Shown: one piece after another, positions 31,354 to 41,238 of the stretch
Position numbering within the stretch: the first letter of the stretch is position 1
Layout: each line of letters begins with the position of its first letter
Virus record (IMG/VR): IMGVR_UViG_3300046535_000317
Coordinates: 1-59,658 of that record
Source of the DNA: a virus
Direction: 5' to 3' (one strand)
DNA length: 59,658 nt
Program-made: the position numbers and the translations under genes
Notes under the pieces: model-generated
What the model saw: the letters and a program-made list of their open reading frames with translations, nothing else
What the model was told of the DNA's origin: nothing
Databases searched by the model: none

Positions 31354-31704
31354 TTATTTCTTGTCGGTATCAATTACTGTCGTATTTTCGCTGGTGACAG
31401 TTGTGTTCTCCGTCTTGATATCTCCACCAGTTGGCAATGGCTTGTCAGGAGTTGGCTGCTTAATAACCATACTGCTAATGGTATCGTCCTTGTCTTTTGA
31501 ACTTGAGGATGACCCGAAATAGAAACCAATGATAGCTGCAAGTCCTGTTGTTACCAGTGCGCCAACAAGCACTTGCGCTAGTTGATTATCTGACGCAGGG
31601 GGATGGAGGATTACGAGAAAGGTAATAGCGACAACAGAAAATACAAGAAATATAGCCAAGATTGCTCTTGTGTCTGGAACCCACCATGGTTTATCAGTGT
31701 TCAT
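31354..31704 (-). CDS. Holin candidate, 116 aa
   Basis: ATG 31704 overlaps the fibre gene's stop as ATGA. Two membrane helices are visible (ILAIFLVFSVVAITFLVILH and VLVGALVTTGLAAIIGFYFG), then SSSSSKDKDD and a hydrophilic tail. IIGFYFGSSSSSK is a common ending of class II phage holins. It would open the inner membrane for the endolysin encoded at 12207-12734. Confidence 0.75.
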   Translation of the reverse strand: MNTDKPWWVPDTRAILAIFLVFSVVAITFLVILHPPASDNQLAQVLVGALVTTGLAAIIGFYFGSSSSSKDKDDTISSMVIKQPTPDKPLPTGGDIKTENTTVTSENTTVIDTDKK

Positions 31705-34325
31705 GGACAAGTCGCTTTCTTATACATATTACCAGAAGTATCAATACATACAAAAAGCCCGCCACCACCCGCAGATGTTGGTAGAGTTGAAACTGATAAC
31801 GTCCCATTAACATGACTATCACCCTGCATAATAATTCCAGTGCTTGATGTTATTTGAGTAAAACCAACTGTTGATCCAAATTCAGCATTAGATGTTGCAG
31901 ATAGCAATTTCATTATATTCATTCCGCTATCTCTGGAAAAAATTATAGTATTGGTTATCCCAATTGTTGGATAGCCATCGTCTGAAATTTGAAAAACACT
32001 TCCATTTTGAGTACCGTAGATCAACTCACCTCCGCCATAGTTCAGAGAACGAAAATAGGTCCCACCAGTATTACCATCAAAAACAATCTTTTGACTAGCG
32101 GCAAGGAAGATAGGTGCTGTTCCAAATGTACCGTCAGTGGAATCTAAGCCAATCCCATAACTTCCATGGAGGGCGATGCCGCGATCAATGATCGACCCTA
32201 CCCCAGCGGCATTATTCATTAGCAGCCCGTAGGCCACATGCGACACGCCATTGTCATATGACCCAGCAGCGATCTGGATACCGATGCGCGTTTTATTGTT
32301 ATCAGTACTATTCCCATGATGATAAATATCAACCTCTACACCGACACAGGCGGCAACTGGATCGTTTTCTCCCGTCTGGTCCTCACAGACAAGATTAGCA
32401 CCCCATGACGGACCAATCGTCATGCCCTTAATTGTACCCGCAACGGTCTGAGGACCAGTTTGAGCGGAAGCAAACGATACGGACCCAGCACTTGAGGCTG
32501 TTACGAGGTGTTGGCCATTGTACCCACTTGGGGTCATGCCACTTATAAGTACGTTGTGACCGACGCTCGCAATTGCAGGGCCAGTATAAGTAACTGTCGC
32601 CGTGGCTCCTGTTCCACTTGCCGCTGTTGTAGCATAAATGCCGTTAGTACCGCTGAGTTCTTTGAAATTCGTTCCGTTCAGAGCTACGTTTTGACCACCA
32701 GTAACAAATAAATTTCTGTTGTGCTGTTCTGCAACTATCGTCCATTCATAATTGCCTACGAATGGCTCAATTCCGGTTATGCCCCAAATTGTGGGAATCA
32801 CGGCAGTTGACGGCGATGATGTGAAATTCGCCTCTCTTTGTGCCCGAAAATTTGAAAGAACATTTTGACTACTATAATTATTGTAACTGAACCAGTTAGT
32901 ATTCAAAAACCCAGGCTGGCCAGTGCCAACAACATCAGCAACTACATTGGTTCCAGAAACAGCACTAAGCAACTTTCCCGTCACTCCATCAAATACAGCC
33001 ATATTGCCGTTAGTTGCTGATCCAGGGCCAGCAACATCCCCGCTGCCAATTCCACTCGCCGTAATATTCTGCCCACTACACGTAATAACTCCGCTACACG
33101 TAATATCGCCTGTCATGCCACCTAGCGACGTGACCACATTCAACGTGCTAATGCTCGTATCTGGCGTAATCTTGATTATATAGTTAAAAGTAATCGACGG
33201 AGGAACAACTGAAAATGGCGTTGATGTTCCACCTTGTGCAGTGCCAGTTAGCGTTGATGTGATTGTGGGCGTGGCAGTCGTAGTAAGGCCAATTGACGCA
33301 ACTGTGGCAGTACCAGCTAAGCTATAGGCTGCTGTTGAACCAATATTATTATTAGCCGTTTCATATGACGAACTATTCAGCGGTGTCGCAGATGTATCAC
33401 CATTAGCGATAAAATGACTATGCGCCCCTTGCGTCGAAACAATCGTGCCCGCTGGCGTGTAGGCAGGCAGATTTGCAAGAACCAATGTTTGGCTTTGCGA
33501 ACCACCAGCAGCCCCAACGCCATCTGGATTAGCGCCGTAATACGCAAGCGTCAGTCTCGATGCTGCCGTACCACCGAGATTATCGCGACCAACTAATGCG
33601 CGACCACGCAAATCGGGTCCATTGAATGTGCTCGTGCCATTGCCATTACCCCAAGGAAAGAAAATAGCCGATACAGAAGTTGTGACATTTGCATTATTGC
33701 TAACTGTAACTGTCGATCCTGTTTTCGCCGTAACTGTCGTTCCACCAGCAACACAAGTTGCTTCAACAGGAGCACCAATAGGAATTTGTTGTGTATCTGA
33801 AAGTCCAGTTAGAATATTGCTCGCACTCGTGCAATTAACTGTCGAAGTTAATGTAATTGCGGTATAGAGCGCAGCGTAAGTGACTCGCGAAAACTCTTGC
33901 CCATAAGCAAAAACATAATGACTAGGTGCAACAATTCCTGACCATTGCAATACGGTACCTACGGCCGTTCCATCGCCAAACTGCGTTGCGCTACCGCCTG
34001 TGCCAACAGCAGACGTAACAGCATCCCAAATGATATTTCCATTGCGATCCTTGACAACTTGCCGGTATACACCATCGCCATAAATAATTGCGCGGCCAGC
34101 CGCATTCAAAACAATCGGGTTGGTATTAGGAATTGTTTCACCAGCATCTTGCCATGTCGTCTTGCGTGTCGTAGTACCTACAATGTAGGTATCAACCGTG
34201 CCGGAACTGAGCGGATTGCCGTTGTTGTCGAAAAAGCTTTGAACGGCATTTGGCATAAGTCCTGCCGATTGTGCCCACACTGGTGATGTCACGAGCATAA
34301 AAAGGAAGAAAATGAAATTCTTCAT
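31701..34325 (-). CDS. Collar-domain tail fibre with signal peptide, 874 aa
   Basis: The protein starts with a signal-like MKNFIFFLFMLVTSPVWAQS. A fibre attachment domain follows (residues ~25-110: SFFDNNGNPLSSGTVDTYIV, then NPIVLNAAGRAIIYGDGVYR), then a phage tail-collar domain (VLQWSGIVAPSHYVFAYGQE, then GPDLRGRALVGRDNLGG). The rest is a long beta-rich shaft ending with a Cys-containing tip (FVCIDTSGN). It probably recognises the host surface. The signal peptide on a tail-fibre-type protein is unusual. Confidence 0.85.
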   Translation of the reverse strand: MKNFIFFLFMLVTSPVWAQSAGLMPNAVQSFFDNNGNPLSSGTVDTYIVGTTTRKTTWQDAGETIPNTNPIVLNAAGRAIIYGDGVYRQVVKDRNGNIIWDAVTSAVGTGGSATQFGDGTAVGTVLQWSGIVAPSHYVFAYGQEFSRVTYAALYTAITLTSTVNCTSASNILTGLSDTQQIPIGAPVEATCVAGGTTVTAKTGSTVTVSNNANVTTSVSAIFFPWGNGNGTSTFNGPDLRGRALVGRDNLGGTAASRLTLAYYGANPDGVGAAGGSQSQTLVLANLPAYTPAGTIVSTQGAHSHFIANGDTSATPLNSSSYETANNNIGSTAAYSLAGTATVASIGLTTTATPTITSTLTGTAQGGTSTPFSVVPPSITFNYIIKITPDTSISTLNVVTSLGGMTGDITCSGVITCSGQNITASGIGSGDVAGPGSATNGNMAVFDGVTGKLLSAVSGTNVVADVVGTGQPGFLNTNWFSYNNYSSQNVLSNFRAQREANFTSSPSTAVIPTIWGITGIEPFVGNYEWTIVAEQHNRNLFVTGGQNVALNGTNFKELSGTNGIYATTAASGTGATATVTYTGPAIASVGHNVLISGMTPSGYNGQHLVTASSAGSVSFASAQTGPQTVAGTIKGMTIGPSWGANLVCEDQTGENDPVAACVGVEVDIYHHGNSTDNNKTRIGIQIAAGSYDNGVSHVAYGLLMNNAAGVGSIIDRGIALHGSYGIGLDSTDGTFGTAPIFLAASQKIVFDGNTGGTYFRSLNYGGGELIYGTQNGSVFQISDDGYPTIGITNTIIFSRDSGMNIMKLLSATSNAEFGSTVGFTQITSSTGIIMQGDSHVNGTLSVSTLPTSAGGGGLFVCIDTSGNMYKKATCP

Positions 34326-34441
34326 TGTTCAGTTCCTATTAGCCTTTTTATTTACTGCATACAAAGTTCTACAAAACCGCTTTGGCGATAACGTATTAAA
34401 GGGAATGCGCGTTTACTACATTGAAGATCGCGAGCCTGATT
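34326..34441. other. Short intergenic gap
   Basis: No supported gene or clear regulatory element between the fibre and the ejection-protein gene. Confidence 0.5.
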
Positions 34442-36559
34442 TCATCGGAACGGAAGGCGGTTGCGATCCTCACGGTTCAGCCTCAGTACAGAAGTTGCAG
34501 GACCAGAAACCACACCAGTTGTAACTGCGCCAGCCGTGCCAAGCCGATTAGAAACCTTCGCTTGTCTCGCACCTTCGTTGCGCAATGCATCAACTAGATC
34601 GCTCATTGTAGGATTATTTGGCATAGTAAGAACTTCGGCAAGCTCTCTTTGTGATTTGGCTGCGCGACTACCTTTCAGTGCATTTGCCATTCCAGCAATC
34701 GTAAATTGCTCACGTATGCTAGGTGGAATATAGGTCATAGGCTTCATCAAATCCCAATCGCTTTTAGTTGGCTCAGGCATCAAGGCATCGCGTCTAGCTG
34801 TTCTAGCTGACGCGGATGCACCCGTAGCCAAATTACCTAGAACATCTAGGCTTTTATCTCCCAAATAATGCTCTTGTTTCAAGCTTGCAATTAAGTGCTC
34901 TGCCAATGCAGGATCATTGACAATAAGCCTGATCTTCTCTTGATTATTTGGAGCAAGCAACAAATTGCGCGCTCGCGTATCGCCAGTCAGCGACTTGCCG
35001 ATTGCTTCGCCAATTGCCGAACGCAAGCCGACTTGCCTAGCTAGCTTTTCTGGTGTCGAAAGGCGCTTCAACTCCTCGCGCAATTCGTCTTTAGTTGTAG
35101 CGTTGCGACCACCTATGAACGTGTCAACGCCATTTTGAATTTCTTCAAGCATGCTTTCTTTAGTCGCGAATTTATTACGCGCATCTGCCCACACCTTACC
35201 GGCCGGTGTCTTTTCGATTTCATCAATCATTTCGTGCTTCAAACCAGTCAATGCCTTAGCAAGCGTATCGCCACCCTCCTGCTTGTATGCCTGATTAATG
35301 CGACGATCTAAGCCGCGCTTAATCAAATCCCAATTTTCGCTTGTCGTCACCCCATCTGTTTTGAAAACATCAGGCTTGATCTTTGGCTTTCCTGTGATGC
35401 CCGCTAGCTCATTGGCCAATGTAAAAGCGTGAGATTCTTCCAATCGAGGCACAAGTGACTTCAATTCAGGCGTCGGAATAATCGCCATCGAACGGAATTT
35501 TTCATACAATGGATCATACGTTGCTTTTGCAGTCTTAGTAATATTTTCCATTTCCAACGGGATATTTCGTTCTGGCCCCATTGTTCTATCGAGCACAACC
35601 TTTAACCTGTTAATCTGATCTTTCATCCTGTCGCCATAAGCGCTACGAACAATCGTTTTACCAATCCCAGGTATATCGGCCACGCCGCCTGCAAGATCGG
35701 TCATACCTTGATTAAGATCACCTAGAAATCCGGCTGGTCCCATTCTATTCTTAGCATCAGCGATACTAGCTTGTGTCTCGCCTTCTAGTGCGCCAGTAAG
35801 TCTGTTCACCGTGAGCGGACTAAAGCCTTTCAATGGCCCTTTCTTCGGCCACAAATGCGTGGAGACAAGATTTCCTGCGTGCTCCAGTGCAGTACCAGCA
35901 AGAGGGCCAGCCGCGCCACCAGCGGCCCCCATAGCAGCTTGTGGCACTACGTCATTGCCGCGCATCATCGCGTCTGTGGCAGCAATCCCACCCTGACCAC
36001 CAGCCCCTGCCACAGTCCTGATACCTAAGCTAGGACCAGTCAGCCCCAATGCGACTTTGCCTAACCGCGTAGTCGCCATGGCCCCGCCGCCAACCATGCC
36101 ACCAGCAAGATTTGAACCTAGAGCTAAAGCTGGATTTTGCTCGCTAAATTCATGTCGTGCTGCTGCAAGATCACTTTCGTTTTGATTGAACCTGCCTTGA
36201 AAGGTATTTGGCACATCAGACCTAACCGCAGGCTGAATAGCACTGGCAGCGACATTGCTCATCGCTTCCAGTGCAGGACCAGCAACTGGAACACTTTGCA
36301 CGGCCTGATCAATGGCACCAGAAACCTTATCAAAATGTGGGCCGCCAGGACGCACAGTAATTCGCAATGGCGCACGCGGTGGCAAATCCTTGCCAATTGC
36401 GCCAAAATTAATACCAATGTCTTTTGCCGTAGCAGCTAAATCTTCGTCGGAATACTCGCCCTCATTTTTAGGCGCAGCTTTCCCTTTCAGCAAGCTAGTG
36501 CTAATGCCTAACGAGCGCGCTGTCTTTTCTAACTCAGATTGTGAATAGTCGTCAGCCAT
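34442..36559 (-). CDS. Large internal virion / ejection protein, 705 aa
   Basis: ATG 36559 or GTG 36565 starts it. Residues 1-60 hold two similar short units (YSQSELEKTARSLGIS and YSDEDLAATAKDIGIN). A Gly/Ala-rich segment (~140-230: GSNLAGGMVGGGAMATTRLG, GAAGGAAGPLAGTALEH) could insert in membranes, and the remainder is helical. Position after gp7-like and a 495-aa gene matches the ejection proteins of P22-like phages. Role by position and composition. Confidence 0.65.
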   Translation of the reverse strand: MADDYSQSELEKTARSLGISTSLLKGKAAPKNEGEYSDEDLAATAKDIGINFGAIGKDLPPRAPLRITVRPGGPHFDKVSGAIDQAVQSVPVAGPALEAMSNVAASAIQPAVRSDVPNTFQGRFNQNESDLAAARHEFSEQNPALALGSNLAGGMVGGGAMATTRLGKVALGLTGPSLGIRTVAGAGGQGGIAATDAMMRGNDVVPQAAMGAAGGAAGPLAGTALEHAGNLVSTHLWPKKGPLKGFSPLTVNRLTGALEGETQASIADAKNRMGPAGFLGDLNQGMTDLAGGVADIPGIGKTIVRSAYGDRMKDQINRLKVVLDRTMGPERNIPLEMENITKTAKATYDPLYEKFRSMAIIPTPELKSLVPRLEESHAFTLANELAGITGKPKIKPDVFKTDGVTTSENWDLIKRGLDRRINQAYKQEGGDTLAKALTGLKHEMIDEIEKTPAGKVWADARNKFATKESMLEEIQNGVDTFIGGRNATTKDELREELKRLSTPEKLARQVGLRSAIGEAIGKSLTGDTRARNLLLAPNNQEKIRLIVNDPALAEHLIASLKQEHYLGDKSLDVLGNLATGASASARTARRDALMPEPTKSDWDLMKPMTYIPPSIREQFTIAGMANALKGSRAAKSQRELAEVLTMPNNPTMSDLVDALRNEGARQAKVSNRLGTAGAVTTGVVSGPATSVLRLNREDRNRLPFR

Positions 36560-36565
36560 ATTCAC

Positions 36566-38053
36566 TTACTTTGGTATCTCATAATTGATCCAGCCTTTGG
36601 TCTTGGCGTGATGAAAAGCGCGAACAAATGATTGCGCTTCATCAGGAGTAGTTATGCTATCCACATACTCGCGCCGCTCTTTCGGAGCTAGATATTTTAA
36701 CTGGAATACTCTAGGATCGAAAGTTTCGTTAAACTTTTGATTGAACGCTGGCCATGTCTGAACACTATTGCCTTTACTTCTCCAATTTCGCCATTCCTTA
36801 TTTTTCATTTCTATAGCATCTTGATTGCCATCAAGAAAGCCTAGCACACCCTGAATACCTAGTTTCGACATAAACTCATTTGGTGATGTATGTTGCACAC
36901 TATCAAGATGGGCGTTGGTCCCAGTCCCCCCAAGTTGCTTAAATTGCGACTGCGCAATCTGCTGAGCAAACTTATTAAATTCTTCTTGACTGGCAATAGA
37001 CTTTGGATCGAGAAAGCCGCCCTCTTTTTTCCAACTATCAGGAACAACATTCGCCGCAAGCGAACGCCCAATGCGACTGTAATCAGCCAATGGCCCAGGA
37101 GTAAATCCCTTCAATGTATTACGTAAATTACCAATCAATGCCTTGGTATTTCGAGTTTCATTAGCGGCTGCTGACAAGTCATTAGCTTGCCGTTGGCTTT
37201 CGGCTAATTCACCTTTAATTGCTTCTGGTTCGCCTACTGGAGGTTGTGTAGCCGGTCCCCGTGCTACAGGTGGATTGCCATAAGCATCTTGAAATCCAGA
37301 ACGAACACGAGAATTTGGACTTTCAATAGGACCAGGATTAACAGCCCTAGGTGTCTCTCCTGGCAGCATACGTGGATTTGTAGGCAAACTATTAGGATCG
37401 CGATTAATAGGAAGAAATTGCCCTGGAAACCCTCCAGGCGCAAGGCGCGAGCCAGGAGGAATTTGAATTGGCACATTGCCTAATTTAGCAGGTTCATATC
37501 CACCTGTAGGTTGTCCTGTATTAGGATCAATAGTAGGTCTATTAACATCTGTCTCTGGCGAAAGTTGCTTTGCAATAGGTGCTCCACTTGGCACAGGTCC
37601 GCCACTTCGAAATGTTCGCGACGGAGTTACGGTCTGACCATTATCAACATTTCCAGAAACACCATATAACGAATTGACACGTTCGCTAATTGACTGACCT
37701 CGACTAATGCTATATTCTAACTGTCTCCTAATCTGATCACTTGTCTGAAGCGGCGCAAACTCATTAAGCATCTTTTGACGAACAGGAGCGGGCATATTCA
37801 ACATATCGGCCGTAGCGTTCAGCCGCTGTAATACTTTATCTTTTGTAATATTTGGGTCGTTGGCTAATGTAGACAATTCATCGTTCATGATAGCATGGTG
37901 CTGGTTATAAAGATTTAGCTTCGCTTGATCAATATCAATAGATTGCCGTTGCAATCCGCCCAACTTACCAGCAATATCCAATGCCGACGTTGGTGCCGCA
38001 GGCTTAGGATATGAACTCGTGTCAGCAGAAACGCCAGCAAATCCGTCGGCCAT
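36566..38053 (-). CDS. Internal virion protein, 495 aa
   Basis: A helical N-terminal part (residues ~25-125: GLQRQSIDIDQAKLNLYNQH and LNATADMLNMPAPVRQKML) is followed by a Pro/Gly/Asn-rich disordered middle (~165-270), and a helical C-terminal part. The layout and position fit a podovirus ejection protein (gp20/gp16 slot). No sequence family recognised. Confidence 0.6.
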   Translation of the reverse strand: MADGFAGVSADTSSYPKPAAPTSALDIAGKLGGLQRQSIDIDQAKLNLYNQHHAIMNDELSTLANDPNITKDKVLQRLNATADMLNMPAPVRQKMLNEFAPLQTSDQIRRQLEYSISRGQSISERVNSLYGVSGNVDNGQTVTPSRTFRSGGPVPSGAPIAKQLSPETDVNRPTIDPNTGQPTGGYEPAKLGNVPIQIPPGSRLAPGGFPGQFLPINRDPNSLPTNPRMLPGETPRAVNPGPIESPNSRVRSGFQDAYGNPPVARGPATQPPVGEPEAIKGELAESQRQANDLSAAANETRNTKALIGNLRNTLKGFTPGPLADYSRIGRSLAANVVPDSWKKEGGFLDPKSIASQEEFNKFAQQIAQSQFKQLGGTGTNAHLDSVQHTSPNEFMSKLGIQGVLGFLDGNQDAIEMKNKEWRNWRSKGNSVQTWPAFNQKFNETFDPRVFQLKYLAPKERREYVDSITTPDEAQSFVRAFHHAKTKGWINYEIPK

Positions 38054-38055
38054 GA

Positions 38056-38763
38056 TTAACCTGCATTATTCCCTTGCGTGAACCTATCGCCAGAGCTAGG
38101 GTTTCCAGGATTATTCCCACCATATAATCCCTTGTATAGTGCGAAACCAGCAATATTATTTCCAGTATTGCCAGCAGCACTGCCTATGGCATTGTAACCC
38201 GCCGCTTGTGCATTACCTGCTGCCATAGCCGCACTTGCAGACGTATTAGCTGCATTTGCTCCAAACGTACCAGTCTGAGCACTTGCATTTTCGCCAACGT
38301 CAACCAAGCTTTTTAAGCGATTATAGGCATTGGTTTGATTGGTGTTAGCAATATCAAATTGCGTTTTATACGTCTGATCAGCCAAGCCAGTCGCAAAATT
38401 AGCAGCACCTTTCAGTGCCGCACCAGACACACCCAATCCTCTCGCAGAAGCTGCATTCTGCACGGCTTTTTGCCCTTGATAATTCGTAAATTGCCAACCT
38501 GGAGTCTGCTCTAGTTGCGCCTGCGTCATATTAATTGGCGCGGTCAATTCATCCAAACGTGAGTTCAACCGATTGCCTGCGTCTGTACCAATAGCGCGAT
38601 ACGGCGCAAGATCGCCTCGCGTTGTATTATACTGCGCCATCGCAGTATCAGAAGCTTTTTGTGCAGCCGCTTTCTGTGCATCAGCAGCTTTACTAGCTCC
38701 ATAAATGCTTCCAGCCGCAGCAAGCACGCTGCCGCCGATAATAGCTGTTGCTACAAAGCTCAT
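38056..38763 (-). CDS. gp7-like DNA ejection protein, 235 aa
   Basis: The N-terminus is a hydrophobic, Ala/Gly-rich helix (FVATAIIGGSVLAAAGSIYG), then Ala/Lys/Gln-rich helices (SKAADAQKAAAQKASDTAMA), APYRAIGTDAGNRLN and QLEQTPGWQFTNYQGQ. This is the typical layout of P22 gp7-type DNA-transfer proteins released from the capsid before DNA. The C-terminus is Asn/Gly-rich. Confidence 0.75.
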   Translation of the reverse strand: MSFVATAIIGGSVLAAAGSIYGASKAADAQKAAAQKASDTAMAQYNTTRGDLAPYRAIGTDAGNRLNSRLDELTAPINMTQAQLEQTPGWQFTNYQGQKAVQNAASARGLGVSGAALKGAANFATGLADQTYKTQFDIANTNQTNAYNRLKSLVDVGENASAQTGTFGANAANTSASAAMAAGNAQAAGYNAIGSAAGNTGNNIAGFALYKGLYGGNNPGNPSSGDRFTQGNNAG

Positions 38764-39245
38764 CCTTGTACCGCCTCTAGTGGCAGCGATAATTGCGCTG
38801 ATTGTGATAATTGCGCTGATTGCGGCAATTGCGCATTAAATTCCAGCCACTCTTGCTCAGTTTCAAATACCAAATTCTCATCAGCAAATTCAGGAGACTC
38901 GCAATACAAATGCACAGTCACCATAACGCTATCTTCGTGTGCATAAATTGCACGTTTTGCACCAGCCTTAGAGCGCATGATAAATGGTGCCTTAGCTCGC
39001 TTCACACTGTAGTCATCTGCCGAAAATGATAGCTCACCTTTGATTATCATAACAAAATGATCATACTTATGTATCTTGCCCACAATAGTAGTGTCTTTTG
39101 GTATGATCAATTCGCGTGCATAGAGATTGCCAGCGAAGTAATGATTAAGCGGCAATTCAACTTGCGGCATCAACAGCATGACTTCTTGCAACGCGAATAC
39201 CTTATCGCGCAAATCGCAGTAAGCATATTCGACAGTATCGGTCAT
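38760..39245 (-). CDS. Cupin-like virion-region protein, 161 aa
   Basis: Residues ~40-115 form a cupin-like barrel: LIIPKDTTIVGKIHKYDHFV, MIIKGELSF, then FIMRSKAGAKRAIYAHEDSV. Metal ligands are incomplete (one H-x3-H stretch). The C-terminus carries a repeated QSAQLS caused by 18-bp tandem duplication (38788-38823). Cupin proteins of this size recur in podovirus structural regions, role unknown. Confidence 0.7.
   Translation of the reverse strand: MTDTVEYAYCDLRDKVFALQEVMLLMPQVELPLNHYFAGNLYARELIIPKDTTIVGKIHKYDHFVMIIKGELSFSADDYSVKRAKAPFIMRSKAGAKRAIYAHEDSVMVTVHLYCESPEFADENLVFETEQEWLEFNAQLPQSAQLSQSAQLSLPLEAVQG
38788..38823. repeat. 18-bp tandem duplication in the cupin gene
   Basis: GATAATTGCGCTGATTG(T/C) occurs twice head to tail, with a third degenerate copy beginning at 38824. 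Confidence 0.9.
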
Positions 39246-39580
39246 CTTGGCGCTGCCCCGTAAATTGGGATAAAGGTCATTGTGGGCAAAACGGAATATG
39301 TTGCTGTAACAGTATCGGCAATTGAAACAGGTATTATCAACTGACCCGTAAAATTAAGTGTGTCGCTACCTCGATCTAACGCAATTGCTGAAACTGTGCC
39401 GCCACTGACGATTACAAATCCAGGCTCTACCGCAGTATATGAAAAAGGTGAAATGTCAACAGTTATCGGCCCAAACGGCGGCGGAGCCTGTGTAAACTGC
39501 TGTAGGTATTGTATCCATGGCGTAACGATATTGCCAAGGTTATTAACAAAACGAGATAGACTATTTGGCAGGACTTGCAT
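39242..39580 (-). CDS. Hypothetical structural protein, 112 aa
   Basis: MQVLPNSLSRFVNNLGNIVT is followed by a beta-rich body (ITVDISPFSYTAVEPGFVIV, GSDTLNFTGQLIIPVSI). Small beta proteins in this slot of P22-like phages can be tail or neck components. Its start overlaps the upstream gene by 20 bases. No family recognised. Confidence 0.6.
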   Translation of the reverse strand: MQVLPNSLSRFVNNLGNIVTPWIQYLQQFTQAPPPFGPITVDISPFSYTAVEPGFVIVSGGTVSAIALDRGSDTLNFTGQLIIPVSIADTVTATYSVLPTMTFIPIYGAAPR

Positions 39581-39743
39581 TTGGAGTTTCCAACTTCGCC
39601 ACCTTTGTCTCTAACGCTCTGATCCGGCTAGCGGCTTCATTAAGGCCAGCGATTATCAGAGGAAAATGTTGCGTAGCGTTGAATGCAGTAATGTTATTCA
39701 AGTCAGCAATTGCATCTTCAAAAGTAGGTTGTTTCTTGCTCAT
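39561..39743 (-). CDS. Short helical protein, 60 aa
   Basis: FEDAIADLNNITAFNATQHF, then GLNEAASRIRALETKVAKLE, ends in a coiled-coil heptad pattern, possibly a trimeric structural piece. Its ribosome site AGGACA lies inside the 7-bp repeats at 39747-39767. Confidence 0.6.
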   Translation of the reverse strand: MSKKQPTFEDAIADLNNITAFNATQHFPLIIAGLNEAASRIRALETKVAKLETPNASPAK

Positions 39744-39746
39744 GTG

Positions 39747-39767
39747 CTATGTCCTATGTCCTATGTC
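39747..39767. repeat. Three tandem 7-bp repeats
   Basis: CTATGTC three times. On the minus strand (GACATAG) it contains the stop codon of the gp10-like gene and the ribosome site of the 60-aa gene. Confidence 0.9.
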
Positions 39768-41235
39768 CTTTGACTGTTGCGAAACCGCCATTCAGCGCAG
39801 TTTTGATTGGCTCTGACCATTCCAGCTTAAAGATACGATCACGCGCCATGCCAAGCCGGTTCCAAGAAATTACCGTGTCGTATTCGCCACCTTTTCCAAG
39901 CGATTGACCAACGGGATTGCCAAAAGTTACGCCGCGATCATCGGACCAGCTTAGAAACACAAGCGGTGTTGTTTCGATCACAGGCGATTGCCGTCCTACC
40001 TCCATATCAGCGTCAAACGAATTATAGGTTACGCGCTCAAACTCAGCACCGACCATATGCAAAAATGTCTTAATCCGTCGAATTGGCGTTGGATTATCAG
40101 GATCATCCGACACATCAGTATAAACATCACTTCTGAGTGTATAGATTTTCCCTGTTTCATAGTCGCCAATTAAATTCATGCCATTGAAAAACATGGCACA
40201 ATTTGCGCGATGTCGTTCAAGTACACCTGTCGCCACATTCAAAAATGCCCATCGCGCCCACTGCTTCGTCTTTAACTCGTACAACCATGACTTATTAGCC
40301 TGTGGAAATACAAGCGCATAAAATGCATGATCATCTAATTGAAAAAAGAAGCCAATTGCGTCGGTTGTTGTAACGTAGCTATTAAATTCATTCGTAAGAA
40401 ATGGTGTTCCGATATCTTCCACACCATATCCACTGGTCTTAACAACCATATTCTTGCCAGCACGATCTTGCATCAACCAAATGCCAATCACATCGGTATT
40501 AGCTGCTGTATATTGAGCAATGCAACCATGATCAATGTAAGCCCCTTGCACAAGCTGGAAATAGAAATCCGCTGCGCCTGTGCCAATCCAAATTTCAGTC
40601 GTTAATGTGCCAATCAACCAAAGTTGTTTCTGGTAAGTCAAGATCGCAACAATCGGATCAGCCGAACCACTCTTAGCTGCAATGTCCAACGGATCAAACG
40701 CGGTGCCACCAGTCAGCATTGAAAAGTCAACAGTAGACAATGAGATGTAAAATTGATTGGTATCTGGCCGATTAAAAACGAAAAAGGTATCAAGAAACAC
40801 AACGAAATCCGCACCATAGAAACTGGCATCAATTATTTCTGCGAAATCATTGGTCGCAAGATCAACAGCCCAGCCTTGATCACCATCAACCAGCACCAAC
40901 GCAAGGCCGTTATCAGCCATGTAAACTTGCGACGGCCTATCCGCAATATTGCCCACAGTAACCAGCGCGCCATTAGTTTGGACAGAAAACAACTTCGAAC
41001 CAATGACAGTGTAGGCAGTGCCAATGCTAGTACGGTATTCACCGCGATTGGCAGCTTGATCAACAACAGCAGGTGTTGCGAATGCAGAAGTTCCAGGCGT
41101 CAAATAATAGGTAACTGGCGTAGGAGCCTGTTGATCATCGCTATTAACTTCGGCAATCAAATTCACGCACTCCATCCCGCCAGCGACGACGGAACGCTCT
41201 TGGTAGGCGCGGCCTGTGAGTGGGACGCGAGACAT
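39754..41235 (-). CDS. gp10-like tail hub / DNA stabilisation protein
   Basis: This 493-aa protein begins VPLTGRAYQERSVVAGGMEC, NLIAEVNSDD and YYLTPGTSAFATP. It continues as a beta-propeller-like chain (SRVPLTG..., VYMADNGLALVLVDG, LIGTLTTEIWIGTGAADF) and ends WNRLGMARDRIFKLEWSEP. This is the pattern of P22 gp10-type packaged-DNA stabilisation (tail hub) proteins that sit below the gp4 adaptor. Confidence 0.8.
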   Translation of the reverse strand: MSRVPLTGRAYQERSVVAGGMECVNLIAEVNSDDQQAPTPVTYYLTPGTSAFATPAVVDQAANRGEYRTSIGTAYTVIGSKLFSVQTNGALVTVGNIADRPSQVYMADNGLALVLVDGDQGWAVDLATNDFAEIIDASFYGADFVVFLDTFFVFNRPDTNQFYISLSTVDFSMLTGGTAFDPLDIAAKSGSADPIVAILTYQKQLWLIGTLTTEIWIGTGAADFYFQLVQGAYIDHGCIAQYTAANTDVIGIWLMQDRAGKNMVVKTSGYGVEDIGTPFLTNEFNSYVTTTDAIGFFFQLDDHAFYALVFPQANKSWLYELKTKQWARWAFLNVATGVLERHRANCAMFFNGMNLIGDYETGKIYTLRSDVYTDVSDDPDNPTPIRRIKTFLHMVGAEFERVTYNSFDADMEVGRQSPVIETTPLVFLSWSDDRGVTFGNPVGQSLGKGGEYDTVISWNRLGMARDRIFKLEWSEPIKTALNGGFATVKGHRT

Positions 41236-41238
41236 TTA

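Noticed and set aside
34312-34524. Rightward frame beginning MKFFIVQFLLAFLF (70 aa) with a signal-like start
   Set aside because: It overlaps both flanking leftward genes, has no ribosome site, and the hydrophobic start is the complement of the fibre gene's own signal-peptide codons.
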